A stretch of DNA of 64,000 nt from Chitinophaga sp. sic0106 (lineage in GTDB: Bacteria; Bacteroidota; Bacteroidia; Chitinophagales; Chitinophagaceae): assembly GCF_019219075.1 (NCBI RefSeq), contig NZ_JAHUWJ010000019.1, forward strand, positions 1 to 64,000, read 5' to 3'. Numbering within the stretch: the stretch's first letter is position 1; each line of letters opens with the position of its first letter. Below are positions 8,524 through 16,741 of this stretch, piece after piece. The notes below the pieces were generated by a model. It was not told the origin of the DNA and did no database searches. It worked only from the letters and a program-made list of their open reading frames with translations. The position numbers were made by a program, and so were the translations under genes.

Positions 8524-8537
8524 TGCAATCGTTTGCA
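8524..8537. promoter_or_regulatory. LacI-family operator-like palindrome
   Basis: TGCAATCGTTTGCA has the central CG and the AAnCGnTT core typical of LacI/GalR-family operators. It lies about 50 bp upstream of the GH105 start, where a regulator of a sugar-acid hydrolase gene would bind. No LacI-family gene is in the window, so the regulator would act in trans. Confidence 0.5.
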
Positions 8538-8585
8538 TAAATGAAAAAGTGGGGTTACTTTCGGTTAATAATCCACGTAATCGTT

Positions 8586-9824
8586 ATGAAAAAACTAGCA
8601 TTATTCTGCCTGGGCATGGGCATGTGCAGCCTTGCCGTGGCGCAGGAGAGCGACATTGCCATTGTACGGAAGGTGGCGGATCACCTGATTGGGCATGCCG
8701 GCTTTAAATTTATTGGAGACAACAACCAGACCTATACTTCCAGCAAGGATATACCTGCCGGGGTGAAAGTAAAAGTCGCCGACCCTACCAGTAACTGGCA
8801 TTATCCGAATGGGGTGACCAACATTGCCATGATGGATCTGGCGGCTTACACGAAAGACAGCAAGTATAGTGACTATGCGAAGCGTCACCTGGACTTTGCC
8901 TTTGACAACTGCAAACCATTTGAATTATTACAACAACAGAATAAAAAGTATCCATCTTTCCCTTTCAACCAGCTGATTAATTTCAGGGTACTGGATGACT
9001 GTGGTGCGATGGGAGCCAGTGTTTTAGATGTGTATCAACAGGTAAAGCGCCCTGAGTACAAGACTTATATTGACAATGCAGCCAATCATATTTTCAGTAA
9101 ACAGGAGCGTTTGCCTGACGGTACTTTCTGCAGGCCTAATCCTTACCAGTGGACTATCTGGGGCGATGATCTGTACATGAGTGTACCGTTTCTGGCGCGT
9201 ATGGGCAAGCTCACCGGTGAAAAGAAATATTATGATGATGCCGTGAAGCAGGTGTTACAGTTTTCCAAATACCTGTGGGATGAGAAAGCCGGCTTGTATG
9301 TGCATTATTACTACGAGGATCTGAAACGCCAGGGGGTGGCTCATTGGGGCCGTGCTAACGGTTGGGTAATGATGGCGAAGGTACAGTTACTGAACTTCCT
9401 GCCGAAGGATCATCCGGGCAGAGCGGCGGTAGTGGCTGATCTGACCAGACAGATACTGGGTGTGGCACCATATCAGTCGGCATCGGGTATTTTCCACCAG
9501 GTGCTTGACAAAACAGATTCCTACACCGAAACGTCTGCTACTGCGATGTTTGCGTATTGCATTGCGCGTGCGGTGAATGAGGGCTGGCTGGACAAGCGCT
9601 ATATCACCATTGCTGAAAGGGCCTGGGAAGGGATTGTAAAGGAGAAGATTACAGAAGAGGGTTTGCTGAAGGATGTATGTATTGGTACGAACACCTCTGC
9701 GGACATTAGTTTCTATTACAACCGCCCGACTGAGTTAAATGATTTTCATGGCATAGGTCCTGTGATTGAAGCGGGCATTGAGGTTGCGCGGTACCATGCA
9801 GCTAATCCACCAAAGAAGAAGTGA
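8586..9824 (+). CDS. GH105/GH88-type unsaturated glycuronyl hydrolase
   Basis: This secreted (alpha/alpha)6-barrel enzyme is 412 residues from this start. The ATG at 8586 is preferred over one at 8541 because it opens directly with a clean signal peptide (MKKLALFCLGMGMCSLAVAQ). Family signatures are VLDDCGAMGAS with the putative catalytic Asp, WGRANGWVMMA, and HQVLDKTDSYTETSATAMFAY. Enzymes of GH105 remove unsaturated uronic acids from the ends of oligosaccharides made by pectin or glycosaminoglycan lyases in the periplasm. No lyase lies next to it, so the substrate cannot be narrowed. A LacI-type operator upstream and a hairpin terminator downstream indicate a single-gene unit. Confidence 0.88.
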   Translation: MKKLALFCLGMGMCSLAVAQESDIAIVRKVADHLIGHAGFKFIGDNNQTYTSSKDIPAGVKVKVADPTSNWHYPNGVTNIAMMDLAAYTKDSKYSDYAKRHLDFAFDNCKPFELLQQQNKKYPSFPFNQLINFRVLDDCGAMGASVLDVYQQVKRPEYKTYIDNAANHIFSKQERLPDGTFCRPNPYQWTIWGDDLYMSVPFLARMGKLTGEKKYYDDAVKQVLQFSKYLWDEKAGLYVHYYYEDLKRQGVAHWGRANGWVMMAKVQLLNFLPKDHPGRAAVVADLTRQILGVAPYQSASGIFHQVLDKTDSYTETSATAMFAYCIARAVNEGWLDKRYITIAERAWEGIVKEKITEEGLLKDVCIGTNTSADISFYYNRPTELNDFHGIGPVIEAGIEVARYHAANPPKKK

Positions 9825-9849
9825 TCGTGATTATAGTATGAAACAATCG

Positions 9850-9882
9850 AAGGGGGCGCCTGTTGCGGGCGCCCTTTTATTT
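9850..9882. terminator. Hairpin terminator with T-run
   Basis: A GC-rich stem (GGGCGCC / GGCGCCC) is followed by TTTTATTTTTT on the plus strand. It ends the GH105 transcript and, being flanked by A/T on both sides, may also serve the convergent gene on the minus strand. Confidence 0.75.
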
Positions 9883-9883
9883 T

Positions 9884-10267
9884 TTACTTGTTCAGCATTT
9901 TTTTGAGTTCTCCTTCGCAGGCCTGCACGTTTTCCCAGATTAGTTTATCCTCGCAAACGGTGCCTTTGTATTTGATGGTGAGTTTTGTTTTCCGGAGGAT
10001 AACCTGGTAGTATTCGGGTGCGCCGGGGGAGTTTTCCCAGGTGACGATACCTTTTTCATCGATGCCACCTCCGATTTTATCTTCGATGAGGGCATTGACT
10101 TTTTTGCGGAGGCTGTCCGGAATGTCGTATGCTACGTCTGTTTTTGTGAGGCAGGTATCATACAAGGGTTTTGTAATGAGGGTGGTAGCTTTGGACCGGG
10201 GTGCAAGGCATAGAAGTAACAGGGCTGGCATGACCAGCAACATAAGGGATTTGATACTCATTTTCAT
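9884..10267 (-). CDS. Hypothetical secreted protein
   Basis: This 127-residue protein has a clear signal peptide (MLLVMPALLLLCLAPRSKA) and a mature part of about 100 residues. The mature part has two cysteines in the N-terminal half and C-terminal region (DTCLTK, GTVCED) plus a third near the end, so a disulfide is possible. I do not recognise the family. It is convergent with the GH105 gene and shares a hairpin with it. A neighbouring minus-strand amidase gene is separated by a terminator, so this is a separate transcript. Confidence 0.6.
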   Translation of the reverse strand: MKMSIKSLMLLVMPALLLLCLAPRSKATTLITKPLYDTCLTKTDVAYDIPDSLRKKVNALIEDKIGGGIDEKGIVTWENSPGAPEYYQVILRKTKLTIKYKGTVCEDKLIWENVQACEGELKKMLNK

Positions 10268-10404
10268 GGCATGTGGAATTAATGATGAGGAGATATAGCG
10301 TTAGAATAAGTACAGTTTTACGAGCCGGGCGGAATATGCAGATTTTGGTATGTATCGTTTCTTATTACCTATTATTAAAATAGCATATTTAATGGACTTT
10401 ACAA

Positions 10405-10431
10405 AAAATAATCCCGGCGGAAGCCGGGATT
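10405..10431 (-). terminator. Terminator of the amidase gene
   Basis: On the minus strand a 9-bp stem (AATCCCGGC / GCCGGGATT) with a 4-nt loop is followed by ATTTTTTGT. It lies about 60 bp after the amidase stop codon, as expected for intrinsic termination. Confidence 0.75.
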
Positions 10432-10491
10432 CTGTGTTTAACTAATATTCAATTGTAAACCCCAAAAATAGTTAAGGTTTGCAGTGCGGTA

Positions 10492-11313
10492 TTAATACCT
10501 GCTTTGCAGCATCCAGAGGATTTTTCGGCTGGCGTCTGTCATGCCGGGGGTAGAATCCTGCGGGATGAAGTGTCTTTTAAAGGCGGCGATAGCTGCTGTA
10601 GTATCTTTCACGTCGTATCCGATGATACGGAGTGCCTGGATGTTGCTGAAATTATCGGGTACCACTGCATTGGTGGTGTCGCTGAACCAGCCGCCGAAAC
10701 CTTTTTCGGCCAGCTGCTGCCAGGGGAAGTAGGCGCTGGGATCAACTTTTCTTCCGGGGGCTATATCACCGTGGCCAACGAAGTTGTTGACCGGGATGTT
10801 ATAGCGATTTTTCAGGGTGTCCAGGAGCACCAACAGGCTATTTATTTGAGTGTCAGAAAAAGGTTCCTGTCCGTTATTATCCAATTCTATACCTATAGAC
10901 GAGGAGTTGATATCAGTGATATTACCCCATTTGGCGAGGCCTCCATGCCATGCGCGCAGGTAATCGTTGAGCATATGATGAATCATGCCGTCGCGGCAGA
11001 TCACATAGTGCGCGCTTACCTGGGTTCTTTCCATTGTAAATGTTTTAAGCGTTTGTTCGCAGGAATTCTGTGCAGTATGGTGGATGATCACCAGGTTTGG
11101 CTTTCGCAGGTTAAAATTGGTGGTGCCTACCCAGTATGGAGGGGTTAATCCATCAGCGCCGCGGTATGTAGCGGGTTGCTGTCGAATAGTACTACCATAA
11201 TTTTTAGCCTGACGCTTGTACGTTTTATTAGCAGCGTTGTATGGGTTTCTGGCACAATTGGCCAACACCATAGCCATCACACATGCAATAAGGATTCCGG
11301 CGTAGCGCTTCAT
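10492..11313 (-). CDS. N-acetylmuramoyl-L-alanine amidase (Amidase_2/AmpD-like), lipoprotein
   Basis: This 273-residue protein has a lipoprotein signal (lipobox LANC, Cys20) and a single amidase_2 domain from about 55 to 215. Zinc ligands of the AmpD fold are visible in VIIHHTAQ and in VGHGDIAPGRKVDPS, where the second His and the Asp are found. SAHYVICRDG and AWHGG are also typical. It cleaves the amide bond between muramic acid and the stem peptide, either for wall recycling or remodelling, and probably acts in the periplasm from a membrane anchor. The C-terminal 60 residues form a small helical extension seen in peptidoglycan-binding relatives. It is a single gene with its own terminator. 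Confidence 0.9.
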   Translation of the reverse strand: MKRYAGILIACVMAMVLANCARNPYNAANKTYKRQAKNYGSTIRQQPATYRGADGLTPPYWVGTTNFNLRKPNLVIIHHTAQNSCEQTLKTFTMERTQVSAHYVICRDGMIHHMLNDYLRAWHGGLAKWGNITDINSSSIGIELDNNGQEPFSDTQINSLLVLLDTLKNRYNIPVNNFVGHGDIAPGRKVDPSAYFPWQQLAEKGFGGWFSDTTNAVVPDNFSNIQALRIIGYDVKDTTAAIAAFKRHFIPQDSTPGMTDASRKILWMLQSRY

Positions 11314-11531
11314 TTAAATACTTTTTTAAGTTAGGATTAATCGCTGAATTGTTTGATGATGGCCGTCATCGGTTTACGAAAACAGCCACAGCATTGCCAT
11401 TTCAGGACATATTTTTCGTACTGGCCGTGCGTACTGCTATGGTATAGCAGTTATAATGGTGGAGGAACGGCTGTTTATTTTCCATCACCGGCATTGACTA
11501 CTTTATTGGCGTGTAAGTAATCCGATTAAGT

Positions 11532-12221
11532 TCAGGGATTTACTTTTGTTGCCAGCAGGTTTTTGATAATGCCTCTTCTCACCTCGAACATTTGCTGGGT
11601 AAGTTCCCTTGCCCTTTGCAACACCGGCAGTTCCGCTGTTTTGGGTGAGCCTGCATGAAAAGGTGGTTGCGGATTATATTCCAGTTGCAGTTGAATTACT
11701 TTGGCCAGCTCTTCTCCACCGATCATGGCTGTGAAAGACAGACCAAAATCAATGCCTGCTGTAACGCCGCCGCCGGTGATACGGTTTCTGTCCTTTACGA
11801 TTCGTTCCTGTACTACTTCTACATCGAACATCCGTAGCAGGTCCAGCGCACGCCAGTGTGTGGTGGCCTTATAGCCATCCAGGAGGCCGGCTGCGGCGAG
11901 TACCAGGGCGCCGGTACACACAGAGGTGAAATAGCGGGCTGCGGGGGCTTGTTGCCGGAGAAACCCGAGGATGTTGCTGTTTGTCAACAAATCGTTTATT
12001 CCTCTGCCACCTGGCACGAACAATACATCCAGCTGTGGTGCGTTTGCGATGGTGGTGTTTGCAATGAGCCGCAATCCTCCTTCGGCAGTTACCGGGTCTG
12101 CTGTTTCTGCGACGGTAATTACTTCGAAGCACCAGGCTTTAGCGAACACTTCATATGGGCCTGTAAAGTCCAGTATGGTTACACCTGGAAACAGCAGCAT
12201 TCCAACTTTTAATTTCTGCAT
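11532..12221 (-). CDS. DJ-1/PfpI family protein, isonitrile hydratase-like
   Basis: This 229-residue protein has the DJ-1/PfpI fold with the nucleophile elbow SVCTGAL (Cys102). Asp18 in ILDFTGPYE and Thr103 match the residues used by the Pseudomonas isonitrile hydratase, so the same hydration chemistry is possible. The family also includes the N-terminal domain of GlxA-type AraC regulators, but no C-terminal helix-turn-helix is present here. It is a cytoplasmic protein with no signal. It lies 49 bp downstream of the aldo/keto reductase gene on the same strand and may be cotranscribed with it in a small stress or detoxification unit. Confidence 0.82.
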   Translation of the reverse strand: MQKLKVGMLLFPGVTILDFTGPYEVFAKAWCFEVITVAETADPVTAEGGLRLIANTTIANAPQLDVLFVPGGRGINDLLTNSNILGFLRQQAPAARYFTSVCTGALVLAAAGLLDGYKATTHWRALDLLRMFDVEVVQERIVKDRNRITGGGVTAGIDFGLSFTAMIGGEELAKVIQLQLEYNPQPPFHAGSPKTAELPVLQRARELTQQMFEVRRGIIKNLLATKVNP

Positions 12222-12270
12222 AACGGGAGGGTTTACGAACCCTAATATAACGTATATGCCTGCATGTTGG

Positions 12271-13170
12271 TTACCTGAATTGTTCGTATCTGTTGATGGG
12301 CAGAATATTATTTAGCTGTGCCAGGTCGGCCGCACTGAGCGGCGCTGCTGCGGAGGCTGCCAAGGCATCGCTGAGGTGCCCTGCTGTTCTGATGCCCAGT
12401 ATTGCTGCTGTTACTGCTGGTTGCTGCAGTACGTAACGGAGGGCCGTTTGCGAGGGCAGACGCTTATCATCTGACAGGGCGGCAATACCGGCAGCGGCTT
12501 GTGCTACCGCTTCTGCAGCATAGTTCAGATAAGGGGTGGCGGTTTTGCCTGCCAGCAGTCCCTTGGCTACAGTTCCGCGTGCCAGCACACCGATGTTGTT
12601 ATCCAGCAGTAAGGGGAAGCAGGTTTCCTCCGGGCGCCTGTCGAGCAAACTATACTGCATCATTACACTCACGATATTTGATTTGCTCACGTAGGCCCTG
12701 ATAACTTCCGGTCGTATAGACGAGATGCCGTAGTAGCGGATTTTGCCCTGCTGCACTAGTGTCTCAAAGGCCTCGATGGTTTCATCAATGGGGTCCTGTA
12801 TGGTACCGCCATGGAGTTGATACAGATCGATATAATCGGTATTCAGCCGGCGCAGGCTTTCCTCTACGGAGGCAAGTATATAGGCTTTGGAGGGATTCCA
12901 GTCCCACCCTGAGCCATCGGCTTTCCATTGGTTACCCACTTTGGTGGCGATCACCAGCGCTTCTCTTTTAGTGGCGGCGATGGCTTTTCCCAGAGAGGTT
13001 TCGTTGTTACCGTGATCGTACAGGTCAGCGGTATCAAAGAAGTTGATGCCATTGCTGATCGCGTCCTGTATGAGCGTAGCGTTAGCTATATCATCTGCAC
13101 CGATCGACATACAGCCGAAGCCTACTTCGCTGATCTGCAGGTTGGACCGGCCTAATTGATTGTATTTCAT
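12271..13170 (-). CDS. Aldo/keto reductase
   Basis: This 299-residue TIM-barrel oxidoreductase carries the full catalytic set: Asp46 and Tyr51 in FFDTADLYDHG, Lys77 in IATKVG and His120 in LYQLHGG. The N-terminal MKYNQLGRSNLQISEVGFGC segment is typical of the general-aldehyde subgroup of AKRs. It is expected to reduce aldehydes or ketones with NADPH in the cytosol; the natural substrate cannot be read from sequence. It is followed at 49 bp by the DJ-1/PfpI gene and probably heads that operon. Confidence 0.9.
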   Translation of the reverse strand: MKYNQLGRSNLQISEVGFGCMSIGADDIANATLIQDAISNGINFFDTADLYDHGNNETSLGKAIAATKREALVIATKVGNQWKADGSGWDWNPSKAYILASVEESLRRLNTDYIDLYQLHGGTIQDPIDETIEAFETLVQQGKIRYYGISSIRPEVIRAYVSKSNIVSVMMQYSLLDRRPEETCFPLLLDNNIGVLARGTVAKGLLAGKTATPYLNYAAEAVAQAAAGIAALSDDKRLPSQTALRYVLQQPAVTAAILGIRTAGHLSDALAASAAAPLSAADLAQLNNILPINRYEQFR

Positions 13171-13726
13171 CTTTCTGTTTTTTCAGATTTACGACAGCAG
13201 CAAATTAGTAAAAGCATTGGTATAGTATGCACAATTGCAGGATGAAATAGTGGGCCGCTTAGACAAACAGCCCATTATATTCGTATCAATTGTACCACCC
13301 TAATAGTTTTATTGGGAGCTTCGAGTATCTGGTTAGCTTCATCCACCTGGCAAATTGTACCCTACTAGTTTTATGGTGAGGCGTAATATTGCTCGCGAGA
13401 GTTTGGGGATGGCGTATTCCGTCATCCGGATATTACTCCCTGACAGACTTATACCCCCTTCTCCCCGGAATGTACCCCTCTACTATATTTCGACAGTGCA
13501 GTGCCTGGCACCACAGCTGGGATTGCAATTTGGTGAACAGCCTGGACAAGCCGTTCTTCAGTTATGTCCTATAGTTGTTGGATAGACTGTTGAATCTCGA
13601 AACCAAAGCTCAATCTTTATTCATGACAGATAGTTTCACGGCAACCTCCGCATCGCGGGCTATAGGCCTGCGCATGCACTGTTTCAGGGAAAGGGGGACG
13701 ATCTGAAAAGATATCCCCGTTAACAC
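13171..13726. other. Non-coding stretch with an imperfect direct repeat
   Basis: No convincing gene is present; short plus-strand frames at 13355-13585 look like random sequence. Two related segments, TTGTACCACCCTAATAGTTTTATTGG (13290-13315, written here only to mark its ends TTGTACC and TTTTATTGG) and a shorter version at 13355-13376, lie 65 bp apart with a 4-base indel. They could be paired binding sites upstream of the aldo/keto reductase gene. Confidence 0.4.
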
Positions 13727-14005
13727 ATGAAACTGAATCAATCGTTTTCAAACTATGGTGCCAGAAAAGTATATATAGACGGCGAAGTATTGCTCCAGCC
13801 GGAATTTTCAATGAACGGACTGTCTGAAAAAACAATCCGGTTCTTTACCCATTTCCTTCTACGTTATTATGGCATTCCTAATGCGTTAACCTGCAAGTCG
13901 CATTACGATAACCTGATCACTCACACGATGGGATTGCATGAGAAAACAAAATCCAAATCAGAATTAGTAGTCACTATTATTAGAAATCATGGCCTGGTTG
14001 AATGA
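13727..14005 (+). CDS. Hypothetical protein
   Basis: This 92-residue soluble protein has no signal peptide or membrane segment. The sequence looks like real protein, with a balanced composition and a helical middle (LSEKTIRFFTHFLLRYYG), but I do not recognise a family. It stands alone, with more than 500 bp of non-coding DNA on each side. The region is poorer in strong codons than its neighbours, so it may be a gene in decay or recently acquired. Confidence 0.5.
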   Translation: MKLNQSFSNYGARKVYIDGEVLLQPEFSMNGLSEKTIRFFTHFLLRYYGIPNALTCKSHYDNLITHTMGLHEKTKSKSELVVTIIRNHGLVE

Positions 14006-14610
14006 GTATTCAGAATGGGGGACCATCTGGACAGACGGCCCCGTCTGAACTCAAGTAAATCCCCAGTAACTCACCGGGTTATTAGCAGCTTAATTTTCCG
14101 GGCAACAAACAACATGGCAGTCCTACTGCCGGATAACTACAACCGGAAAACGTAAATTGAGAATATACCTGATGAATTATTTGAACTGATGTCACAGAGC
14201 TACACATCAGTATGGGACTAACAAGTAATGCACTGAACCTGGAGGGACAGTATCATATGGTTGGTTTTTCACTAGTTTTTTCAATAATCATGGCTTTAAT
14301 GCTTTATGTTCTAAAAAATTTTAAGTATTTTAAAGCTAAATGCATCAGACTTTTGCTGTTATCTGATTGATAATTTGATTATCATGAAGCAAAAATAAGA
14401 AGCACTGCGACACGAAAACCAGGTTTATAGCAATTATGATCCCCGAATGAGAATGAACAGACCAAAGGCACTCTGAACAAAATGAACAAAGGGCAGTTCT
14501 CATCGATTTAATCACAGGCGGCAATACAGTAACCAGTTTCAGAAAAATTACTTCCCGCAGCACCTGCTGGCAAGGTTTTCGGCTTTTATTCAACACTAAA
14601 AAACTTTCAT
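14006..14610. other. Mostly non-coding stretch
   Basis: Apart from the short open frame at 14212-14370, nothing gene-like is seen. The minus frame at 14345-14596 is Cys- and Val-rich in an unstructured way and was not accepted. The stretch is AT-rich compared with its flanks. Confidence 0.4.
14212..14370 (+). pseudogene. Short membrane-helix ORF, possible gene remnant
   Basis: An ATG-initiated frame of 52 codons reads MGLTSNALNLEGQYHMVGF, then a hydrophobic helix (SLVFSIIMALMLYVL), then a basic loop and LLLLSD before the stop. The pattern resembles the first helix of a longer membrane protein. It faintly recalls the N-terminus of microbial rhodopsins (GQY, then helix, then K-rich turn), but this is too short to claim. 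No continuation is found in other frames. Confidence 0.3.
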
Positions 14611-15561
14611 ATGCTGCAACAAATTAGCGGTACCTTATTCGGTGTGGCTATAGGCGATGCCCTCGGCGTACCAGTGGAATTTGAAACACAGGCCTACCTC
14701 CGGGAAAAACCTGTGACAGACATGCTGGGCTATGGCAGCTGGAATCAGCCACCAGGCACATTTTCTGACGACGCCTCCCTCACCTTCTGCACCGCAGAAA
14801 GTCTCATTAACGGCTACGACATCCAAGACATGGCGCAACTGTTTGTAAAATGGTATAGTGATGGCTACTGGAGCGCACACGGCAAAGTATTCGATATCGG
14901 TAACACCACCCGCAGAGCACTGCACCGCGTTAGCACCGGCACTTCCCCCCTGCTCACTGGCGGATTCGAAGATTTCGAAAACGGCAACGGCTCCCTCATG
15001 AGGATTGCGCCGGTTACATTTTATGTAGCCCACGAAATGGATATCGAAAAAAGATACCAGACAGTAAAAGAAGTTTCAGGTATCACCCATCAGCATTTCA
15101 GATCAGTTTTTGCCTGCTTCATCCAGGTGGAATTCCTCCGGCTGCTGATCACTGAAAAAGATAAACAGGCTGCCTATCAGCGCCTCCAGCAAGTTATACA
15201 GAGCTTCCTCGCCGTAAGGCACTTTAGCCCTGCGGAAGTGAAGCTCTACAAACGAATACTCGACGGAACACTCCCTGCCCTGCATGACGAGGAAATCACC
15301 GCATCCGGATACGTAGTAAACACCCTGGAAGCGGCCATCTGGTGCTTCCTGACCACCAACTCCTACGAAGAATGCGTGCTGAAGGCGGTAAACCTGGGGG
15401 AAGACACCGATACCACCGGCGCTGTAGCCGGCGCGCTGGCGGGCCTTCATTACGGTTACGACCAGCTCCCGGAAAAATGGATAAACGTACTTGCGAGAAA
15501 CGCAGATATCCAGTCCCTGGCAGAAAGATATAAGGAGGCATTAAACCTGCAGCCGGCCTAG
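14611..15561 (+). CDS. ADP-ribosylglycohydrolase family protein
   Basis: This 316-residue protein is of the all-helical ADP-ribosyl-hydrolase (DraG/ARH) fold. Metal-binding acidic motifs are in place: GVAIGDALGVPVEFE near the start, TFSDDASLTFCTAESL around residue 50, NGNGSLMRIAP around 129 and GEDTDTTGAVAGALAG around 268. It probably removes ADP-ribose from proteins or small molecules in the cytosol, using Mg2+. No ADP-ribosyltransferase partner is visible nearby. The last 32 codons have been copied in tandem three times behind the gene (15560-15828), where they no longer extend the reading frame. Confidence 0.92.
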   Translation: MLQQISGTLFGVAIGDALGVPVEFETQAYLREKPVTDMLGYGSWNQPPGTFSDDASLTFCTAESLINGYDIQDMAQLFVKWYSDGYWSAHGKVFDIGNTTRRALHRVSTGTSPLLTGGFEDFENGNGSLMRIAPVTFYVAHEMDIEKRYQTVKEVSGITHQHFRSVFACFIQVEFLRLLITEKDKQAAYQRLQQVIQSFLAVRHFSPAEVKLYKRILDGTLPALHDEEITASGYVVNTLEAAIWCFLTTNSYEECVLKAVNLGEDTDTTGAVAGALAGLHYGYDQLPEKWINVLARNADIQSLAERYKEALNLQPA

Positions 15562-15828
15562 CTCCCGGAAAATGGATAAATGCCCCCGTCAAAACCGCAG
15601 ATATCCAGTCCCTGGCGGAAAGATATAAAGAGGCATTAAACCTGCAGCCGGCCTAGCCCTTGGAAAATGGATAAATGCCCGTCAAAACCGCGGATAACCA
15701 CCTCCTGGCGGAAAGATATAAAGAGGTATTTCTCAAGCCGGAAAATGAATAAATACCCTCCTCAAAACCTCGAAAATCCTCCCCCTGGCGGAAAGATATA
15801 AAGAGGCATTAAACTTGCAGTCTGCATA
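15464..15828 (+). repeat. Tandem copies of the ADP-ribosylglycohydrolase 3' end
   Basis: Unit 1 (15464-15559) is the true 3' end of the preceding gene. Units 2 (15560-15654), 3 (15655-15735) and 4 (15736-15828) are imperfect copies, sharing blocks such as GGAAAATGGATAAA and GGCGGAAAGATATAAAGAGG. Unit 2 is the closest copy, while units 3 and 4 carry small deletions. The lengths are about 96, 95, 81 and 93 bp. The copies are not in a continuous reading frame. Confidence 0.9.
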
Positions 15829-15889
15829 AGTGTCAAATACCTGTAGTGCCGGGAAATTCCTCCCGGCATATGCAGGAAACGCTCATCAA

Positions 15890-16654
15890 ATGAAACAGAG
15901 AATATTCGGACTGTTGGTGCTGACCGGGATTTTAAGCACCTGCACGCTCCACTCAGCCTATGCACAACGTGGCCACTATGGCGGCCGTATAAACGCAGGT
16001 CCCCGCTATTCAACACCAAGAGTATACAGCGCGCCAGGCCCCCGTTACATTCGAACTGTTCCCGGTCCCGGCCCACGTGTAGTCGTTCACGGTGGCATTA
16101 CCGTTAACCGTGGTTATCCGGGTTACTACCACTACCGCGGCTACCGCCCCTACTACCGGTATTATTACCCACCCGTTGGTTTCTACGTAAATACACTTCC
16201 TTATGGCTACTTCTCCCTGGGTACAGCCTTTGGCCCTGTATACTACTACGGTGGCACCTACTACTCCCGGTCCAACAACCAGCAAGGCTATGACGTGGTA
16301 GATGCACCAACAGGCGCCATGGTACCTAACCTCCCCGACGGCGCGCAGGAAGTTACAGTGGACGGCAACGTGTACTATGATGTAAACGGCACCTACTACC
16401 AGGAAGTAATGACTGATAGCGGCAGAAGATATAAAGTGGTTGGCAAAAGTAATTCCGAACCCAATAACACCTACCCTGACGACCAGGACGCCCAACCCGA
16501 CGAGCTACTGGCAGAACTCCCGGAAGGCACCAGAAGCGTGAAAATCAATAACCAGGAATACTGGTTATCACCAGACGGCATGTACTATCAATATGTTGAA
16601 AGTAATGGCACCAGCGGCTACAAAGTAGTTGGTAAAACAGATGCCGGCGAATAA
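15890..16654 (+). CDS. DUF6515-like secreted Gly/Tyr-rich protein
   Basis: This 254-residue exported protein has a signal peptide ending at about AYAQ. The ATG at 15890 is chosen because the upstream ATG at 15830 lies in the repeat copy and would bury the signal. The first half is rich in Gly, Tyr, Arg and Pro, with many RYY/YYY clusters and a hydrophobic hairpin (YFSLGTAFGPVYYYGG). The second half has two similar modules of about 40 residues, each starting LPDGA/LPEGT and ending YKVVGK. This matches the DUF6515 family of Bacteroidota, whose function is unknown; a surface or envelope role is likely. A strong hairpin follows, shared with the convergent TPM gene. Confidence 0.75.
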   Translation: MKQRIFGLLVLTGILSTCTLHSAYAQRGHYGGRINAGPRYSTPRVYSAPGPRYIRTVPGPGPRVVVHGGITVNRGYPGYYHYRGYRPYYRYYYPPVGFYVNTLPYGYFSLGTAFGPVYYYGGTYYSRSNNQQGYDVVDAPTGAMVPNLPDGAQEVTVDGNVYYDVNGTYYQEVMTDSGRRYKVVGKSNSEPNNTYPDDQDAQPDELLAELPEGTRSVKINNQEYWLSPDGMYYQYVESNGTSGYKVVGKTDAGE

Positions 16655-16662
16655 TAACACTA

Positions 16663-16712
16663 TAAAAGTAAAGCGGCTGCATCACATGCGTGATACAGCC
16701 GCTTTACTTTTA
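16663..16712. terminator. Bidirectional hairpin terminator
   Basis: A long stem (arms TAAAAGTAAAGCGGCTG and CAGCCGCTTTACTTTTA, extended by CATCAC/GTGAT around an ATGC loop) lies between two convergent genes. The A- and T-rich stem ends supply a U-run in either direction. Confidence 0.8.
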
Positions 16713-16741
16713 GGTACCTGATGGAATCAGCACCCTGATAC

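Noticed and set aside
13355..13585. Plus-strand frames in the gap after the aldo/keto reductase gene
   Set aside because: Overlapping frames with no protein-like character; they include part of the direct repeat.
14345..14596. 83-codon minus-strand frame before the ADP-ribosylglycohydrolase gene
   Set aside because: No signal, domain or codon pattern; probably random.
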